Source: Spartobacteria bacterium | Lineage (GTDB): Bacteria > Verrucomicrobiota > Verrucomicrobiia > Chthoniobacterales > Chthoniobacteraceae | Assembly (NCBI GenBank): GCA_025355595.1 | Contig: JANXZI010000532.1 | Coordinates: 1-8,136 of the forward strand | Direction of reading: 5' to 3' | DNA length: 8,136 nucleotides | In this document: in pieces, positions 5,823-8,136 of the stretch | How the letters are laid out: each line of letters opens with the position of its first letter | Position numbering within the stretch: position 1 is the first letter of the stretch | Notes under the pieces: generated by a model | The model's input: only the letters and a program-made list of their open reading frames with translations | What the model was told of the DNA's origin: nothing | Databases searched by the model: none | Translations under genes and position numbers: made by a program

Positions 5823-6971
5823 ATGAACGTCCACGGCAAACACTACCGCACCATCTGGCTCCAGCCTGGCCACGAGCGTGTCGTCGAGATCATTGACCAG
5901 CGTGCGCTGCCGCATCGCTTCGTCGTCGAGCAAATTGATACCGTGGAAAAAATGGCCGCGGCGATTTTGGAAATGCACGTCCGCGGCGCGGGGCTCATCG
6001 GCGCGTCGGCGGGCTACGGGATGTATCTCGCCGCGCTCGCGTCGGTGCGCAGCCGCAACTTCGATGCACGCCTCATTGAGGCCGCCACGCTTTTGAAATC
6101 CACGCGCCCCACCGCCGTGAATCTCGCGTGGGCCGTGGAGCGCCAGCTCGCTGCAATCGCGCGCGGCTCGACTGCACGAGAGAAGATCGCCATCGCTCGA
6201 GAGACTGCAATTTTGATCGCCGATGAAGACGCCGCCGCGTGCCGCGCCATCGGCGAGCGTGGGCTGCCGCTCATCCGCGCCATCAGCAAACGCAAAGCCG
6301 GCAAGCCGGTGAACGTCCTCACGCATTGCAACGCCGGCTGGCTCGCCTTCGTGGACCACGGCTCCGCCACCGCGCCCATCTACGCCGCGCACGATGCCGG
6401 CATCCCCGTCCACGTGTGGGTGGACGAGACGCGCCCGCGCAGCCAGGGCGCAAAGCTCACCGCGTGGGAACTCGGCCAGCACGGCGTCCCGCACACGCTC
6501 ATCGCCGACAACACCGGCGGCCACCTCATGCAGCACGGCATGGTGGACCTCTGCATCGTCGGCACCGACCGCACCACGCGCACCGGCGACGTCGCGAACA
6601 AAATCGGCACCTACCTGAAAGCGCTCGCCGCGCGCGACAACCGCGTCCCATTTTACGTCGCGCTGCCATCCTCGTCGTTCGATTGGAAAATGCGCGACGG
6701 CCTCCGCGAAATCCCCATCGAGGAGCGCGGCTCCGAGGAGGTGAAATTCGCCGACGGCCTGCTCGTCGGCCCCGGCGGCAAGACCGGACGCCACGCCGAA
6801 GTCCTCGTCGCCCCACCCGCCAGCCCCGCGGCCAACTACGGCTTCGACGTCACCCCCGCGCGCCTCGTCACCGCGCTCATCACCGAGCGAGGCCGCTGCC
6901 GTGCGAACGAGCGCGCGATCCTCGCGCTCTTCCCCGAGCACCGGCTTGCACAGCCGCGCAATCGCACCTAG
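5823..6971 (+). CDS. mtnA: S-methyl-5-thioribose-1-phosphate isomerase (MtnA) family, divergent member
   Basis: MtnA converts the aldose methylthioribose-1-phosphate to the ketose methylthioribulose-1-phosphate in the methionine salvage pathway; some members also act on 5-deoxyribose-1-phosphate. The product is a full-length 382-residue cytosolic protein. It shows STRPTAVNLAWAVER (93-107), the catalytic Cys169 in LTHCNAGWLA, VDETRPRSQGAKLTAWEL (200-217), IADNTGGHLM (227-236), the catalytic Asp249 in VGTDRTTRTGDVANKIGTY, IPIEERGSEEV (297-307) and FDVTPARLVTALITERG (341-357). Oddities are GAGLIGASAGYG where most members have a GAPAIG loop, and GTDRTTRTGD for the usual GADRIAANGD; both suggest a distinct subgroup and perhaps another substrate. 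No MtnK kinase or aldolase is in the window. The next gene follows after 9 bases. No Shine-Dalgarno is seen; the first ATG in frame is used. Confidence 0.88.
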   Translation: MNVHGKHYRTIWLQPGHERVVEIIDQRALPHRFVVEQIDTVEKMAAAILEMHVRGAGLIGASAGYGMYLAALASVRSRNFDARLIEAATLLKSTRPTAVNLAWAVERQLAAIARGSTAREKIAIARETAILIADEDAAACRAIGERGLPLIRAISKRKAGKPVNVLTHCNAGWLAFVDHGSATAPIYAAHDAGIPVHVWVDETRPRSQGAKLTAWELGQHGVPHTLIADNTGGHLMQHGMVDLCIVGTDRTTRTGDVANKIGTYLKALAARDNRVPFYVALPSSSFDWKMRDGLREIPIEERGSEEVKFADGLLVGPGGKTGRHAEVLVAPPASPAANYGFDVTPARLVTALITERGRCRANERAILALFPEHRLAQPRNRT

Positions 6972-6980
6972 CCTCCCGCC

Positions 6981-7556
6981 ATGCTCTTCGTGCTCGAACG
7001 TCCTAGTCTGCGCGCGCGCGTCTCACGCATGAGCGTCGCATCCTATCACCAGCTTTGTGAGAGCGACTCGCGAGCCGTCCGCACAGAACTCATCCGCGGC
7101 ATCGTCATTGATAAAATGAGCAAGTCCCCCCTGCACGGCAGCATCGCTTCGATTCTTCAGCGCATCCTCACCCCGCAACTTCCACCGCACTTCTGCCTGC
7201 GGCGGGAGGAGCCTCTGACGTTGCGTGATTCCGAGCCCGAGCCGGATCTCGCCATCGTCACGGGCGCGCACGAAGACTATCTCCTCGTTCATCCCACCAC
7301 CGCATTGCTCGCCGTCGAAGTCGCCGTCACGAGTCCTGATGACGATCGGGCAATGGCCGAGATTTACGCCGAGGCGGGCGTCGGCGAATACTGGGTCGTG
7401 CTGCCCAAGGAGCGTGCCATCGAAGTCTCCCGCCAGCCCGAGGGCCTCGCCTACCGCGAAGTCCGCCGCTACGAATTCGCCGACGAACTCGTGTGCAGCA
7501 CCGTGCCGGGTGTGAAGATCGTGCTGACCAATCTGTTTGCGGGTATCAGCGCCTAG
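6981..7556 (+). CDS. Uma2-family (DUF820) restriction-endonuclease-fold protein
   Basis: Uma2 proteins have a PD-(D/E)XK-like fold and are abundant in Planctomycetota, Cyanobacteria and related groups; their biological role is mostly unknown. The 191-residue product shows the usual layout: YHQL and TELIRG near the start (Glu37), EPEPDLAIV (Asp89), LLAVEVAVTS (Glu113) and AGVGEYWVVLP (132-142). The lysine usually found four residues before the tyrosine of this helix appears to be replaced (DDDRAMAEIY, Met125), so nuclease activity is doubtful. An alternative start at ATG 7029 would give MSVASYHQL, near the common family start; I keep 6981 because LERPSLRARV-type leaders occur in the family. 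It begins 9 bases after the mtnA stop, so it may be co-transcribed with it. Confidence 0.85.
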   Translation: MLFVLERPSLRARVSRMSVASYHQLCESDSRAVRTELIRGIVIDKMSKSPLHGSIASILQRILTPQLPPHFCLRREEPLTLRDSEPEPDLAIVTGAHEDYLLVHPTTALLAVEVAVTSPDDDRAMAEIYAEAGVGEYWVVLPKERAIEVSRQPEGLAYREVRRYEFADELVCSTVPGVKIVLTNLFAGISA

Positions 7557-7571
7557 TTGAACTAAAATCAA

Positions 7572-7940
7572 ATGGATAACCTGACTACATCACTCGCTGT
7601 TCGACGCGATCTCTCGGACCCCGGAAAGCGGGATGCATTGCACCAGTATCTCTCGGAGATGCTTATTACCATTTCGGACAAGGTATTCAAAGATCGGAAA
7701 ATTTACATTGATGGCTACCGCTTCATCAACTGCTCGTTCGAAAACTGTGAAATGATGATCCTGCGCGGAACCTTTGAGTTTCATCATTGTGTGACTTTTG
7801 GCGGATTACGCTTGTTCGGCTGTGAGGCGCTTAAAACCGTCCAATTATACGCTATTGGCCATGAAGGATTAGCATTTAGCGATGACTTCGCGGCAACAAT
7901 TCATCCAGACAACTCTTTTTCCATTACGTTTGAGAACTGA
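7572..7940 (+). CDS. hypothetical protein, 122 aa, with a short beta-repeat-like core
   Basis: I do not recognise a named family. Residues 44-84 (IYIDGYRFINCSFENCEMM and onward to LRLFGC) look like stacked short beta strands with Cys and Phe at regular places, in the manner of pentapeptide or right-handed beta-helix repeats. The N-terminal 40 residues are polar and probably helical. No signal peptide or membrane segment is seen. It starts 15 bases after the Uma2 stop. Codon use is plainly more AT-rich than in all the genes to its left (many ATT, AAA, TTT, TTA), which marks it as an accessory or transferred gene. A short palindrome TAGTTGAACTA (7554-7564) overlaps the Uma2 stop just before the composition changes. 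Confidence 0.65.
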   Translation: MDNLTTSLAVRRDLSDPGKRDALHQYLSEMLITISDKVFKDRKIYIDGYRFINCSFENCEMMILRGTFEFHHCVTFGGLRLFGCEALKTVQLYAIGHEGLAFSDDFAATIHPDNSFSITFEN

Positions 7941-7946
7941 GAAATA

Positions 7947-8084
7947 ATGGCCGCAGAACCAAAACTTCAGGGACGGCTCTCGCTAGCCTTTTCTGGGAAG
8001 ATGTTGCAGATGAACCCTATTCAATTCGATGGATTGTACTTATTGCTTTTTTTATGGGTTTGTCTATTGGAGTACATTTATTGA
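7947..8084 (+). CDS. possible short or truncated ORF, 45 aa
   Basis: An ATG 6 bases after the previous stop opens MAAEPKLQGRLSLAFSGKML and ends at TGA 8082-8084. Its first 40 or so bases are balanced in composition and could be the true start of a native gene. From about 7990 the better-supported reading is a different frame on the same strand (DUF2723 fragment), so the second half of this ORF is probably not coding. Listed because it may be a gene start cut off by a junction. Confidence 0.2.
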   Translation: MAAEPKLQGRLSLAFSGKMLQMNPIQFDGLYLLLFLWVCLLEYIY

Positions 8085-8136
8085 ACTTACTTACGATACC
8101 TGCTATAGCTTTAGTTTTCTATTTTAAAAAGTATAA
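7994..8136 (+). CDS. internal fragment of a DUF2723 (GT117/TMEM260-like) membrane protein
   Basis: Read from TGG at 7994, the frame is open to the right edge and gives 47 residues: WEDVADEPYSIRWIVLIAF, then MGLSIGVHLLNLLTIPAIAL, then VFYFKKY. This closely resembles, from memory, the conserved membrane segment of DUF2723 proteins, large multi-pass putative glycosyltransferases common in Bacteroidota. About two membrane helices are visible. The N-terminal part expected before this point (roughly 150-200 residues with several helices) is absent: the frame upstream has a stop at 7931-7933 and no family-like sequence. GC is about 31% (44 of 143 by hand count), far below the rest. So this is a 5'-truncated gene, made either by a real rearrangement or by an assembly join near 7985-7994. 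Confidence 0.65.

Noticed and set aside
5442..6941. A 499-codon open frame on the minus strand opposite mtnA
   Set aside because: It lies antisense to a full-length gene with clear MtnA motifs; its Gly/Ala/Arg/Glu-rich, motif-free translation is typical of the shadow frame of a GC-rich gene.
6239..7006. Plus-strand Arg/Pro/His-rich open frame inside mtnA
   Set aside because: Out-of-frame reading of a GC-rich gene; extreme Arg/Pro composition with no domain.
1..8136. CRISPR arrays, tRNA, rRNA and toxin-antitoxin or phage modules
   Set aside because: I looked for regularly spaced repeats, cloverleaf-like stems with a TTCRA loop and typical small paired ORFs, and saw none that hold up.

Overview
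The window is GC-rich over most of its length and reads as accessory DNA from a Planctomycetota-Verrucomicrobiota type bacterium, most likely a verrucomicrobium. The main evidence is a PduL phosphotransacylase and a DeoR-type regulator in the order expected at the edge of a PVM-type bacterial microcompartment (BMC) locus. The scarcity of Shine-Dalgarno sequences and two short intergenic inverted-repeat elements are compatible with that. The lineage is an inference, because no rRNA or other marker gene is present.

From left to right: (1) positions 1-671 (minus) carry nearly all of pduL, running off the left edge. (2) 672-766 is a compact regulatory region with a good sigma70-like promoter flanked by a 13-bp inverted repeat. 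(3) 767-1636 (minus) is a DeoR-family regulator. Its own promoter carries the same 9-bp element as the pduL promoter, at the same distance from the -10. (4) 1731-1870 is a roughly 140-bp element with imperfect terminal inverted repeats. (5) 1888-4511 (minus) is a translationally coupled MBOAT acyltransferase and SGNH esterase pair, and 4748-5527 (minus) is a secreted GH16 glycoside hydrolase; together they suggest acylation and trimming of a surface or extracellular polysaccharide. (6) 5594-5736 is a second inverted-repeat element. (7) 5823-6971 (plus) encodes an MtnA-family sugar-1-phosphate isomerase, followed 9 bases later by a Uma2-family protein (6981-7556). (8) From about 7557 the base composition falls. 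A small hypothetical gene (7572-7940) is followed by a very AT-rich end (about 31% GC from 7994) that encodes an internal piece of a DUF2723-family membrane glycosyltransferase-like protein of Bacteroidota flavour.

The most interesting signal is the regulatory architecture of the BMC edge. Two promoters share TATRAT-TG-N7-TCATAAACA with identical spacing, and the pduL promoter also has a distal inverted copy lying over the regulator's stop codon. This predicts that the DeoR-type protein controls itself and the BMC operon through one operator family, with possible looping at pduL. The right end looks like either recent transfer or an assembly join and should be checked before any biology is built on it. 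No CRISPR array, tRNA or rRNA was seen.
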